From: Macrotrachela quadricornifera
Lineage: Eukaryota; Rotifera; Eurotatoria; Philodinida; Philodinidae
NCBI GenBank assembly: GCA_022393335.1
Contig: JAJEKB010020700.1
Span: 1-64,000 of the forward strand
DNA length: 64,000 nt
Reading direction: 5' to 3'
Position numbers and translations under genes: made by a program. The notes beneath the pieces were generated by a model. It saw only the letters and a list, made by a program, of their open reading frames with translations, searched no databases and was not told the DNA's origin. Positions 37,913-51,259 of the stretch are shown piece after piece; within the stretch, counting starts at the first letter, position 1; each line of letters begins with the position of its first letter.

Positions 37913-38840
37913 TGTAGATGATATCATCGATGAAATAGATGATAAACAATGTTGATTGACAGTTATTGTTATTTACTGTGGATAAACTTCTGCTATAGTA
38001 GTAACTGTATTTAGAAGTAAAACATTCTGAGAATTATCTCTATTATCTATGAACGTGGAAAAATCTTTTCACAATAAAAACATATATATTTATGTTTATT
38101 TGATATACGAGTATTTAAATAATATTGATAATTATCAAATAAATTTCAATCATTTACTGATATTATTAATTGTTGTTTATTTATTTGATTTAATTTTAAT
38201 GATGATGATAATGTATTGTGTTTTAATTGTGGATCATTTGATAATAATGAATGAGAATTATGTAATTAAAATGAAATTGAAGATGATGAAGAAGATTTTT
38301 TCATACTTGAATCAATTGGAATACTATCATAATTTGAATTTAATATTGTTTTCTGTCCAGTTAAATTTGATGATAAATTTTCATTAACAAATGTATTCAT
38401 AGGAACGAAATGTAATGAATAATGAAGAAGAAGATACGATATATATTCTTTATTTAATATTATTGGTAAAAGAGTGAATGTTGTATTTGTACGGAAACAT
38501 CTAAATATTAAAGAAATATTTTTTATTTTATTTATTAAAAAATTAAAAAGTATTTCATTTGACGTATTTACCTATATTTATTAAGTATTATACTTTTTGA
38601 AAAAGTTTGTTTGGAAAATTTACATTTAATTTATGTTTGATAATTTTTATGTATTCTTTTATGCCGACAAAGATTTGAAAATTGTGTATAAGATTTCATA
38701 CAAATTTCACATTAAAATAGTTTTATTGATGAATGAATATGTATATGTTGTTTTAAACTACTTGATCTTATAAATGATTTTTCATATTTTGAACAAGTAT
38801 AATAATTAATATGATTTTTTAAATTATGATTATTAATCTA
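37913..38840 (-). pseudogene. EVI1/PRDM16-type zinc-finger transcription factor, decayed
   Basis: Minus-strand remains of at least two exons (38840-38573 and about 38503-37913) with an intron of about 65 bp (GTAAAT donor, TTTAG acceptor). The first contains three C2H2 fingers in the order of the second zinc-finger cluster of EVI1/PRDM16: YTCSKYEKSFIRSSSLKQH, then CEICMKSYTQFSNLCRHKR, then KCKFSKQTFSKSIILNK. SYTQFSNLCRHKR is nearly diagnostic of that family. Damage: stops within LF*CE (38712-38714) and QT*IKC (38631-38633), both explicable as CAA to TAA, plus loss of one Cys in fingers 1 and 3. The following serine/asparagine-rich region carries more stops (SISF*, VND*). No PR domain or upstream fingers were found. 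An intact copy probably exists elsewhere in the genome. Confidence 0.75.
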
Positions 38841-39638
38841 AAATAAGTAATAAAAGCAAATATTTTATAATGATCAATTATATGAGTCTCTTTTGTTCAT
38901 CCTTTTTTTTCACGAATATATTTTCCACAGAGAAGAAATATTACTTTGATATATCTATAGTGAACAAACAATGCCAATACAATTATCATCATCATCATTA
39001 TTGCCTTTTCTTCTCTTTTTCTCGTTGTCAGCAGAATAGATAAATTTCAATAATAAATCTTCTATTTCTTAGTTCGAAGCTTTCTTTTAAAAGGATGAGA
39101 AGACAAAGAAAGATACTTAATATATTTTGTCACTATTGTCTGTCTCACCGTACAATTATTCATACAAAAAAAATTGAAACTATATTCTATGTTGATCGAT
39201 AAATAGTCGGAGACAATCAACAAGAGAAAGGAAAAAACTCTATTTAAATAAATACACATTTGTTATGATATCCTCTTTTTTAATAACTGTTTCATACTAT
39301 TTAGCGATATGTTAATTTCGAATTGAACATGTCGTGGGAATAAGCTAAGAAGAAATGCATTCTACTACCAAAGAAAATCTTTTAGAATAACTTTATTATT
39401 CTATATATCATATTCTGAAGAAACTTCTTAGATTTTCTATAGGTAAAATTCGTTTTTACAAATACAGGATTTAATTAATGCGACATGCATACAAAGAGAT
39501 CTTTTTTGAAATAAGAATATATTGAGTAAATTGTCATTGTCTATTAGTTAAAACTTTGCTCTTTCTTATAAAAAAAAATCGAGCTTCTTCTCATCAGTGA
39601 AAACCTCTTCAATAACTGAAAAAAACATACTTTTAAAC
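38841..39638. other. Intergenic
   Basis: No upstream exon of the zinc-finger pseudogene could be recognised here; nothing else seen. Confidence 0.4.
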
Positions 39639-40268
39639 AGAGTTGGGCAGCTCCTACTTCTCCCGGCTTAGACTTCAAAAATTGATCCTTTTTCCTTGTT
39701 TTTTTCTTTTAATAAACTTCTAGATATTCAAGTAACTATAGATACAAAATAATAATATGAATGAATACAAATGCATAGCAAATGAAAGATATCTAATGCA
39801 GAGGATCGAAATTGCACTTGACAAATGTTTATTTCGCTCAACTTTCTTCCGTGAAATTTCCTCTATATGATCGGATCACAAAACCACGCGTTGTTATTGT
39901 AGGTACACAAAGTCTGAAAGCAAGCAAACTGAGATGTGAATGGTTTTTTATTTTTTTTTAGAAAATACGAGTAATACAGTCAGATGCTTCATTTTGAAAA
40001 AAGTGTTCCTTCTTCTAATCATTTGAATACTCTTGATTAGTAATTCTTTTGTCTGTGACAAAGCAAAAAAAGTCGTTCTCTCATTAAAACAATAATTGTC
40101 TGTTGTTCACAACAGCAAGAAATATTTCAAATTGAATACAGTCACAATCAACAGATGTGAATATCACGAGAAAAAATCAGAATCAGCAAATAATCATCGA
40201 CTCCGGCTCCATTTATAAGCAAAGTCGGCTTCTAGGAATCGGGATGAAGCCAAAGCTTCCCATCTCTG
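39639..40268. mobile_element. hAT-like MITE, about 630 bp
   Basis: Begins CAGAGTTGGGCAGCTCC at 39639 and ends, inverted, CAGAGATGGGAAGCTTTGG at 40268. CAGAG-TGGGC ends are typical of hAT elements. Near the right end lies a GC-richer stretch with GGCTCC/GTCGGCTTC. No transposase. The flanking 8-mers do not match. Confidence 0.55.
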
Positions 40269-41609
40269 GTTCCGAAGATATGTATCGATTTATGTTTAAT
40301 AAAATTTTTCTTCATGAATAACTATATTTATTTAAATTAGCCGTAAACTAATCGTTCATATCATACTACATACCATGTGGAACACATACCATCTATGTTA
40401 TTAAAAAATTTCAACATAAGTAGCAAACGTAACGATATTATAAGTCTTATTAGATTTTAAGGATATTTTGTCTATTTTCCTTCATCAATAATTTACCTGC
40501 GAAAAATTGTTTTTATTTTGTATTCAAATATATTCTATTTCTTTTTCATTATATGATCGGTAGTTAAATATGGTGAAGTCGTATCCTAATTGTGTATTTA
40601 GCAAAAAATGCATAAAAACAAGGTATTATCATAAATTATGACTTTATTATATTTTTTGTTTAAACTATAGTGCTCAATTATTAATCCATGGTTAAAAAGA
40701 TCTTTTTAACTATTGAAAATACATTTAATTGATATTTATATAAGATCGAATATAAAGGACTAATTTCTAAAAAATGTCAATACGATATTTTAAATTCAAA
40801 TGTATTCATAAATATTCTTTAAAGAAAACGCGTATCTTCACTTGCTTAAAATTAAAAAAATATATATAGACATTATAATTTTAATTTTTGTCATCTCAAA
40901 CAATTGTTAGTATATGTTCATCGTATATTTCAACATGGATTTACAGAGAATTATTCTAACTTTTGAATTTGAATTGAAAAAGTTTTAAAATTACTTTACT
41001 ATAATTTAAAGTCTGGAAATTAATTCTGTATCGAGTACATTTGAGTTCAACTTAATCTAGTGATTTTTTTCTCGAAAAATAGATTAAGTATAGAAAAAAA
41101 CATTATCCAAGATCAATCAAAATAAATAATACATAATATAAAGCCTATATATTTAATGCAGATACTTTATAAACAAATTGTATAGAAGAGACTATAGACT
41201 ATCTTTCAAAAAGAATTGACTTATTATAAATATTCCTAAACTTAGATATTAAAGAAACAGATTTAAACAATAAACTATTGTTCAACAAGAGTAAATTAAA
41301 ATATTCATTACTTTATTTTGTAAAACTAGTTGGATATGACTATAACTGAACAGAAAGATTTTTTTGTCTTATTGTAATATAAAAATACTCGAAAAAATAT
41401 TTCATACTATTTGCTGATATGTGTATACAATGTTTATCTTACTAATAGACATAGTTTTCTAGTGTTATCAATAATAGTAGTTCTTCTATATTCATACCTG
41501 TTTATTAAAATGAACGTATTCATTATTTCCTATTCAAAATATTTATTATCAAAGAAATTCGAATCATTGATATTTTCATTTTTCGGAATTCATAATTAAT
41601 ATCTACATA
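40269..41609. other. Intergenic
   Basis: AT-rich; nothing recognised. Confidence 0.5.
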
Positions 41610-42545
41610 AATGAGGTTCTAGAAGCTCTGAAACGATTTTAAAATTTCATCATTCTTGCGTTCAGCAAAACTAAACTCTTTGAAATTTTGCATAAATTAT
41701 TGCATATAGTTAGTACTGCATAATTACAAAGTTGAGAGCCTATAGCTTGTACTATGGATGAGAATCAGTAACAACATTGTCATGTACTATTTTAAAAAAT
41801 TTTCTGACCATCATCTAGATGTACTAAAACGTTCGCAACATTTTTCTTATTTTGCCAATACCTCGGCGTAAGTAGATGATAAAATCTTCATTTTTTTTAT
41901 AAGATGTGCCATGAAAAGCTGAACAAATAATTTCTATTGACTTGTGTTAATGATTTTTATCATACTACAAATGAAAAATCCACATGATATACCACATATA
42001 TTGTGCATAGTAAATAAATATTTGAAAGATTCTTGTTTTATCCAATAGGAAATTTTTTATAGAGCTTTTAACAGCGCATCTTTTGAAATAAAAATCAAGG
42101 TATTTGTATTTTCTCAAATTGAGATACATGCAAAATAAAAAGGTCTCCCAAATAATTATTTGTTACGCAGAATACGATGTATCATATAAGCTTTTCATTT
42201 TTAGTATAATAGAAACCATTAATATAAGTCAACAGGAATTGCTTATTGCAATTTGCATAGAGCTTATCATGGCGTATCTTTAAAAAAACAAATTTAAGAT
42301 CTTATCATCTGCATAAGGTGAGATGTAGGTAAAATAAAAAAATGGAAGGCAGGAAAATTTTAAAAATAGTACATGGTAATGTTGTTACTGTTTCTCATCC
42401 ATAATAGAAGCTATATACCTGAAAGTTTATGGTTATGTAGCACTAACTATATACAATAATTTATGCAAGTTTTAAAGAGTTTGCTTTTGCTGAACGTGAG
42501 AACGATGAAATTTTAAAATTGTTTCAGAACTTCAGGATGCCACCC
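41610..42545. repeat. Long foldback element, about 0.94 kb, arms over 300 bp
   Basis: The left arm (TTTTAAAATTTCATC, GTTCAGCAAAA, TGGATGAGAA, CATGTACTATTTT and onward to about 41960) recurs inverted from 42540 back to about 42220, at roughly 80-85 percent by eye. The central 250 bp are unpaired. No coding frame. Class unknown. Confidence 0.75.
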
Positions 42546-43919
42546 TCTATAATTAAACATCGAGATAACTTAAAGTAAAAGCTCTAGATGTATCGTCTGT
42601 TAGTTTTTAATATTATTTTATTAAAATTTTGAGGTATTTGCTATATTTATTTATAAAAAAGACAATTTCTTTCTGATAGTAAATTAAAAATCGTTGTACA
42701 TTCTTTTTTTGAAATATCTCTATTTACTTTGAAAATCGCATAAATAAATCATGTGTCATGTATTTAATCAGTTGAGCTATGTTCACTATTATCATTTAAT
42801 CAAAAATTACATAATGTCACGTTTAGCAAATATAACAGATGTGACATTATATTAATATCTTCTTCTATTTAATAATTAATAACGTTAAATGAGTATGAAT
42901 TTAACAATGATCGTCAAACAATTTTGTATTTTATGTCTCTGTTTATTTCTATATTTCATTTTTATAAAGTTTCCGAGAAATTTTTGAAATAAAAAATAAA
43001 GTTGTCTGTTCAAAATTATTCTGATAAACAATAGTTGTTAGCAAATTATCTTTATTCATTGAATTAATATTAGTTGACTTACGATCCATCAACTAACATT
43101 AAATCTGTGGTGAATAATATGACTGAATTTTCGTTTGAAAATTCTAACTAATTTTACTAAGATATTATTTAAATCAATGTTCATAACCTATAATACGAAT
43201 GGAATATTCATCATTCATATCTTGTCTTCTTTCAACTCTTAGGCATGAGTGACCGTTAGATTTCAATATTGTTGAACGTTTCTGTCATTGCATCTATTCT
43301 TAAAATAGTCCAAATTTGATTACAGTATCTATGAAATTTATAATTCATCTTTTTAAATATTTTGTTTTAATTAGAATTACAAGACATTCAACTATTTATT
43401 TATATAACAAACTTTTCAATATTATTTAGTTTATAAAATTATCAGTAACATAAATTAGAATTCTTAGTTAATTCTAAATCTTTTAAAGATATATAACTTT
43501 TATTTTACAATTATTAATGAATAACATGCGATATTTTTAATAAAACTCACGCTCAATTTCCTTATTCCACCATCACCCATCTCCTTAACATCAAAAAACA
43601 AATCCTATTAACTATTTCACAAATTTAGTCATATTATATTTACGCTTTCATAATCTTTAAGAACAACAGTAACACTCATGTGACAAATAATAAGAACAAA
43701 AAGAAAAGAAAGAGTTGTATGTCAGTATGTGAGACACAAATGAAATATTGGAATATGCGCTTGTAATTTTCTGTACACCTGCAATTGTCTTATCAGACTA
43801 ATACACACACACACACACGCACAGACAGAGTGGCGGGCGAGAAGATATCACCGAAAGAGAGTAAACAAAAAAGAAGAAAAACCGGCGGCATAAAAAAAAA
43901 GAATTCGTCAATATTCTTA
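42546..43919. other. Intergenic, downstream of kinesin-13 gene
   Basis: Contains an (AC)n microsatellite at about 43803-43820. Otherwise nothing recognised. Confidence 0.5.
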
Positions 43920-46900
43920 TCATTTTGATGATAAACCTTTAGCACATAAATCTTCATAAGCAACAGCTTCTCGCATTTGTAATGCTTTATTACGTAATTC
44001 AGTTAAATATTGTTGTTGATTATCAATAAGATTTATTAATTGTTTTGCATATTCATCACGATCATAACTCATATTTGTTGATAAATCAAGTAAACTTTGA
44101 TGATTAGCAACAATTTGTGGTAAATCATCAATTAATTCATTATGTGCTTCTAATGTTATATCTTCAATTTCTTGTGAACGTGCAATAGCTTCTTCAAATT
44201 TACGTGTTACTTCAGATTTTTGTTTATGTCCAACAGAACGTTTATTATTTGTTGATTGTTGTTGTTGTTGTACTTTTGGTATATTTGATTGTTGTCCACC
44301 ATAACGAGATGTTGGCATTACTTGATTATTATTATTAATATTAATTCCAGCTAAATCATCGACATCATCATCATCATCCATTTCATCTTCTTCATAAAGT
44401 GGTTGACCTAATGCATTATCATCTTGTCCTCCAAGCATTTGTCCTGGATGATTTCCAGCACCACCACGTTGTTTAAGTTCATCAACATTTAATTCTTTAA
44501 CACGATCAGCATAACGTAATGTATTTAATGTATGTTCAACATCACTATTTCCTGGTGATACCATAGCTATCATACATACTTTTGATCTTTCACCAATAAA
44601 TGAATCACGTAAAACTTTTGTTAATGTTGAACCACGAAATGGTATATGTTCAGCATTACGTCCTAATGATCGAATACATTCTTTTAATGTTAATAATGAT
44701 TTATTTATTTGTGCACCTTCCATTAATGTTGTTTTATCATTTGTTTGAGTATCTCTACCACGTTCACTACCAGCTAAATCAATTAATGAAATTTTTCCAT
44801 ATTCTTTTGTCATATTTTTTTTCTTTAAAGTTATTTGAAAAACAGCATGAGAACGAGAAGAATTTTCATTAGCTGATGTTGTACCAGATGTACGTACACT
44901 CATACCACGACGTATTAATGCCATAACATCTTCAACTGTTTCAACATGTTCTTCTTTTTTTCCAACAACTTGAACTAAATTTTTATGATCTTCTAATACA
45001 CGTAAACGTTTTTTTTCATTGAATAAATCAAATACTTTTGTACAATATATTTCAAAAAATGTACAATAAACATCAAATTGACCTTTATTTTGAGATTTAT
45101 TTAAATTACGAAATATATCATTTGCTGTTAATGCATAAATTCCTTTAGAAAAATCAACATCACGTTGACTTAAATCACCACCCATTGTATATGTTTTACC
45201 TAAAGAAAAATTTCAAAAAAATAAATTATTTTTTTTTTATTTATATATTATATATATGTATAAAAATCGCGTATTTTCATCTTTTTGAGTCGAGATTTTG
45301 TGCATCAAACAGAGTCTAGTGAGCTATGAATACCCCCAATGATCTCATTCTACTAGCTTATTGTTGCTGAGATATTGCGTTTTTACGATATTTTTTAATA
45401 GAAGGCTGTGATCTTCTTCAGAAATACGAGGAAAACTAAGTTTCGAGTTTTAACTTAAAGCTTTGCGCAGAGGTAGGTCATGATGAGAATAGTTTATTGT
45501 CAAAGTTTCAGATCTTTCTGTCGCTCCTATTTTGAAATAGGAACATCGAATTCGATGATGTAAAAGTATGCTTTTACTAAGCTCTATCTTAGGGTAGGGA
45601 TAACCAAAAGATCTGAAACTTTCACAATAAACTATTCTCATCATGATATGTCTCTTTGCAAAGTTTCGAATCAAAACTCGAAACTCAGTTTTCCTCGAGT
45701 TTCTGAGGAGGAGCACAACCTTCTATTAAAAAATATCGTAAAAATGCAATATTCCAGCAATAATAAGTTAGTGGTTCAAAAGTGATATATCAGTTGGATA
45801 TGTTCTCTCGTTACTTAAGATTTTTAATAGTATTCATTAATAAAGATTGAAAATTGTTTTTTAGTTATCTCAAACGTATATTTTTTGTAATAATACCCTA
45901 ATTTCTTTTATATAAAACAGTAAACATATATACAATAGAGATTGAAGATTACTCAAATTTTATTTTAGCTGATGGCAAAAAATCGAATAGGACAAGAATT
46001 TGAAAAAAGCTTATTCCGTACATCACGAAAAAGCATTGAATATTTTTACAATTGATATAAAATACAACGAAAGGATAAAACATTATTAATCAATACAAAT
46101 TTAAGTAAAATATTCAACTTTATTACACATTTCTATGCTACTAGTATTCTAAATAAATATTCGTCTTATAATATGATAAGACTATGATTATTCTAATATT
46201 AAATAATTAATTTCAATTAATGAAATATTAATATTCTTTATTTGAAATTTAATCGTATTCTATTTCATCTTTTTTTGTTATTCATTTCTAAATAATTTAT
46301 ATCATTAGTTTCATTTATACATAGACATAAATAATCATATTCCTATTCATTAAGACTAATCAAATATTTACAATAGACAATAACATATCCTGTCTATGTT
46401 TTTTTTTCTATTGAAAGATTTCCTTTTTTAAACATTTGTTAGTATTGTAAACTTACCAGAACCAGTTTGTCCATAAGCAAATACCATTGGATTATTTCCT
46501 TGAAATAATGATAGTACTAATGGTTGAGCAGTAAAATGATAAACAAGTTCATTATTACATGTTTCATGAAATCCATAATCGAAACGAAATTTTTGATTAT
46601 CAATATATTTTGTTAAATCTACTTTAACTTTTGGTAAATGAACAATAACAACTTCTTTATTTGGTATTGTTAATACATCAATATCTTTTTTACTTAATTC
46701 TTTTTTTGTTATTGGTCTTTTACGTACACAAACACATATTTTTAAATCTTTTTGTGGATCATTCATTGTTAATAATTTAATATCAAGTTGTTGAACATAT
46801 TCACTAACCATTGCTTGAAATTCCCATGCTGGAATTGATTGATCTACTTCAGATAATTTTTGTCGACGTTCATCTTGTTTAGCACGTCGTTGTTCACGAT

Positions 46901-47441
46901 TAGCAGCAATACGTTCTATTTCTTTAACAACTTTTGATTTATTTGAATCAATCGATGGTTGTTGTACAATAGATGATATTTGTTGTTTTTGTGGTGACAT
47001 ATCATTATTAGATTGTATAACTAAATTTGATATAACTGCAGGACGAGATGCAGCAGGAACTATAGGAGGTTGAGATTGTTTACGTACATTATCTAAATCA
47101 TTATTTTGTTGTTTGGTACGACGATTTGGATGTGAAACAGTACCACCATTTGTATAATGATCACCATTATTATTTGTATCATGTTCAACAGCACCATTAT
47201 TATTTGATGAAGATGAATTTGTAATTGATGTAAAAAGATTTGGATTAAGTTGTACAATAGCATCTAAATCAACTTCTTTACCTTTACCTTCATTTTTTTC
47301 TTGCCATTCAACAGTAACACTTTTTGTTTCAGTATTTATTTGTGTTATAACAGCTTGATGTATGCGACCATTTGATCGTTGTATATCAACTGTTTGACCT
47401 GTATGAAGACAAGCAAGTAATTGTTGATGATTAGAAGTCAT
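43920..47441 (-). CDS. Kinesin-13 (KIF2/MCAK-type microtubule depolymerase)
   Basis: Kinesin-13 motors remove tubulin from microtubule ends, in spindles and other arrays. Coding exons 47441-46457 and 45199-43920, joined inside the P-loop codon, give 754 aa. Residues 1-70 match the KIF2 N-terminal domain (TGQTVDIQRSNGRIHQA, TVEWQEKNEGKGKEVDLD, LNPNLF). Residues 165-220 form the basic neck (EQRRAKQDERRQKL, IPAWEFQAMV). The motor core begins near 234 (ICVCVRKRP), with the class-specific loop-2 motif KVDLTKY (273-279), P-loop GQTGSGKT (324-331), switch I NENSSRSH (439-446), switch II DLAGSERG (469-476) and the class KEC in LTLKECIRSLG. A Gln/Asn-rich linker and a predicted coiled C-terminus follow. 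Switch II has Ser where vertebrate KIF2 has Asn. TTTAG 13-14 bases upstream of the start suggests a 5' UTR intron or trans-splice acceptor. The 1.26-kb intron holds a foldback. Confidence 0.93.
45351..45772. repeat. Foldback repeat in the kinesin-13 intron, arms about 175 bp
   Basis: The left arm (45351-45528; for example TTTTTACGATATTTTTTAAT, AGAATAGTTTATTGT) is inverted at 45605-45772 with few differences. The loop of about 80 bp itself has small palindromes (CCTATTTTGAAATAGG, ACATCGAATTCGATG). The kinesin pre-mRNA would carry a long hairpin here. No coding capacity; probably a MITE. Confidence 0.8.
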
Positions 47442-50400
47442 TAGTAAATATTTCTAAACATAGAAATTATTTCTTCAATCAGATCTGAAAATAATCAATA
47501 ACAAGAAAAACAAGAAATGTTTATGTATTGCATACCGATTTTTTTACACTTTAAGTGTTATATTTTTCTTTTCTTTTTTTTTTTCTTTTTTTTTGTTTCT
47601 CTATGACTTCAACTCCACCATTTTCTCTGTCATTACTTTACACTCAATGCCAATGAGAGAACTTCTCTAGACAAACGATTTGTTCAGATTTCTCCGTAGT
47701 AGAGGCGTTGCTAAGCAATCATATATAACGTCAAAAACAAGAAGGCGATAAGAAGAAAGAAAAAAAAGAACGAACAAGAGAACAATCATCAATATATTGA
47801 TGTGAATAAAACAAGAAGAAAAAAAAAAACATTTTTTCCTCTAATGCAATCAAGCGTTTATTGATGTTATGATATAATATTTTTTGTTTTTATATTATTA
47901 GAAAATATAATAAGTAATCGAAAAATTGATATATAATGTTTTTTTTTTTAGAATATAATTTTAAGCCAAGGAAAAAATTGAAACTTCTATCATATAATTC
48001 GACATTTAATCAATACTTTTTTTATGCTCAATTCCTGTGTTGAGAAAAGTGAAATTTCATATTAAAAGAGTAGATTTTTCTTCTTATTGAACTTATAATA
48101 ATTTTTAGTTTAGCAAGATGAATAAAAGCAAATTTTTAAATTTTGTTTACGCATAATCGTTGACTTTATAATTAAAACATTCCAAGTGATAGAGCCCTTC
48201 TAATGATAAATCCTTAATGATTCTACTGAAAAGTATACTCCTTAAAAAATCATTGATTCATCAAATTTCAGATCAAACGAATTTTCTTAATAGTTTAGCA
48301 TTAATTATCATAAGATATTTCTTATTTATATTATTGAATATTTGTTTAGTGAAATATATGAAAGAAATATGTTAGAATTGAATATGAAATTTACAAATAT
48401 TTTTCTATAAATATACAAAAAAATTTTGATCAATTATGATATTGTTGTGCAATAATATATCAATTTTCTCTTATCATTTCTCACTATATTCATGAAAAGA
48501 CAGTATATAGCGACTATTTTTAGAAAAATTTCTTTCTTTTGATAACAGACAATTTCTTTCATGTCAAATACATATATGATATACATAGTAAATGAAATAT
48601 GCATAATAGTTAAATATATATGACATCGGTTTCAAGTTTCTTTTTTATTGATATTATATTTAGTGAACTTTAACGTAAAGTAAAAGCTTAAGACAGCTGT
48701 TAAAAAGTTCAGATGAAATGAACCATTATAGATTCATTCTTTTAGGCATCACTTAATATGGTTGTATTCACTTATTATGAACAGGTGATGCTTTAGTAGC
48801 GAAGAAGAATACTAGAGAGAAAATTTAATTACAGTAATGTAGTGAATATATAATGAGATTACTTTTTCAGACTTATACATATACATTAGTTGATAATGAA
48901 TAAAAAAAGGAGACATTTCTCTATTATCTATCATGAATAAAGTAATTAAATAAAATCTTAATTTTATTAAAGTTCTATATTTGTTATTGTCTACTGTGAA
49001 CATACTTTCGAAAAAGAAATCGATGAAATCATTTCTATGCTATGATATTCTATTTCTTTCTGTTATGTATCGGAGTTTTGAATTATAATAAGGATTTGAA
49101 AATTATTTATTATCGACTAATAAAAGTATAATATTTAGTCCTAGAAGTTTGTTTAAATCCTTATTAATTCTTTTTTTTTGATAATATAATTTCTTTGATT
49201 CCTTATTTATAAAAATATTCGTTTCATACTTTTCGAGGATACGTTTTCGTAAGACTTGACATAAATTAGATTAAAATAATATGAATGAGTAGTTAAAACA
49301 ATACTCTATTCAATCATATATATTCTAAGAAAAAGAAACTTAATGCAACAATAGATTGAAATGTTTAAAAATCCAGGAAGAAACTTATTTAGAAGAAGAT
49401 CATATAAAAATTTATTACGATATCACCTTATTTGTAGTAAAATTAAACAATAAGTTTAATAAAAAAACTAGAACTCAATAGAAAATAATTGGTATAATAT
49501 TATTAGTTTTGAAAAGTTTTGATATAAGTATTTCTCAGTACTTTCCAGAATGTATAAGCAGATAATCTGGACTCTTTTGATAAAAAATCGAAAGATACTG
49601 TCTCGATATTGTATTCGCCGATCTTAATAAATGAATTTATATTCAATTTAAAACATTGTTGGATAGTTAGAAACTTTCCCACGTCAGATTAGTCTATAGA
49701 GAGATCTTCTTCGTCATACATAGGCTTTTATATGATTACAGGTTGTAAATTTGGCATAACAGTTTATTACATTCGATGATATTCACCATCAAAATTTTGA
49801 ACAAAGTAATGTTCCATCAAATTATGAGAATCTTAGTTGGCTAAATGGAAAGTATTGATATTCGAAGACTATTCCAGTAACGATTATGCTTCTGTTCAAT
49901 ATATAGGTTTTTTGAGACTTATCATGATAAACTCAATGTTAATGACTATCGAACTAAGTGATTCAGTTAGTGTAACAATCGTTAGATATTATAAAAACTA
50001 CACAGTTCTATTCAGTCGTAACTACATCTATTTCATCAAACATATTATATATTAATATGAAGTATTTGTGTGTTACTTTTTGAGAATAAGTATTGAAAAA
50101 AGTTTATAAATGATTTATATTGTATCTACATTGTTGATTCCATTAAATAGATGAATGAATTGTAACTATTTAGTTTCGTTGATGTATTAAAGTATTTATT
50201 CGATTAATTCTATACTTGTTGAAAAATTCTAAAGTTTTATTTTAAAATTTCATCGTTCCTTTATAGTATCTCATGCTTAGTTATAATTGAAGATGATATA
50301 ATCCTCATATTATTCCTAAATTACAAAATTGACAACTTAAAAATAATGTTTTAGCCAGTGATATTATTTACTAAAGAAAAATACAACATGATATATACAT

Positions 50401-50536
50401 AGATAGTAATCTAGTTTAAATATAATTATAGTGAAACATAACGTGATATTTTATAGTTAAATTCTACCGTCTAGTCAACATCTATATATTGAATTGACAT
50501 GTTATCTAATAGAAAACGATCTACTTAATCAATGAA
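47442..50536. other. Upstream of kinesin-13; intergenic
   Basis: 47560-47870 has alternating pyrimidine and purine tracts, the likely promoter and 5' UTR of the kinesin gene. Beyond that nothing recognised; the 72-codon frame at 49837-50055 has no family features. Confidence 0.45.
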
Positions 50537-51259
50537 CCCTTTGAAGATGAAAATTTCTTTTTCAATCGAGAAATGATTCTTCAGTCAATGTATTATATTT
50601 GGTTCAAAATGGTTATATAAAAACCTTATGATAATATATCAAGAGAGAATAAAGAGGAAGATCATGATATCAATGTGCAGTAGCCAAAGGAATGGAGAAT
50701 ATCTGAGAAAGATCTACAGGATGTCCGGAAAACAACTTCCTACTTTAAATCTTTTTGTCATTCGTTAAACAAGAACATATCTAATAACAATGTTTTTTAT
50801 TGTTTTGAAGCACGTTTAATATCATGTTATTCTCCATAGATTAAAATGGTTAACTGTTTGATTGACTAAGATTCAGTACAAATTTTATCTAGGTTTTTAT
50901 AATATTACCGTCGTTGATCGTCATTTCTGTATCGGTTTATAAAACTTTACTAGACTGTAACTCTCTTTGTGTCAACGCTTGCATTTCCTTGTAGCATTGA
51001 TCTTTTCTTTACTTTTGCATCTCAACTACTACATATTATAGTAAAACATAATTCTTGTAGAATCTTAGACAATCAAATAGTTAACCATTTTTATTTAACA
51101 AGAACAAAAATGACAACAAATAAAAGATATACGTGAAATGACACGTGTAGTGACGTATTTCCTTAAAATATATATAACAATTTAATGTAGGGCAAACATT
51201 TTCTTTACCAAAAAAGTAGGTGAAGAAAAAACGTATGTTCTACCGTCCTCAAAGAGTTA
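50537..51259. mobile_element. piggyBac-like MITE, about 720 bp
   Basis: The right end, inverted, reads TTAACTCTTTGAGGACGGTAG (to 51261); the left end is a diverged GAACCCTTTGAAGATGAAAA at 50536. An inner inverted pair (AATGGTTAACTGTTTGATTG at about 50845 and its complement at about 51070-51090) supports one element. CCCTTTGAGGACG-type ends next to TTAA are common in piggyBac relatives. No transposase. Confidence 0.5.

Noticed and set aside
38049..38387. 112-codon plus-strand open frame
   Set aside because: It lies antisense to the zinc-finger pseudogene; the minus strand shows the recognisable protein and the plus frame is a Leu/Ile/Met-rich shadow.
45450..45716. 88-codon minus-strand frame in the kinesin intron
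   Set aside because: Lies wholly inside the intronic foldback repeat.
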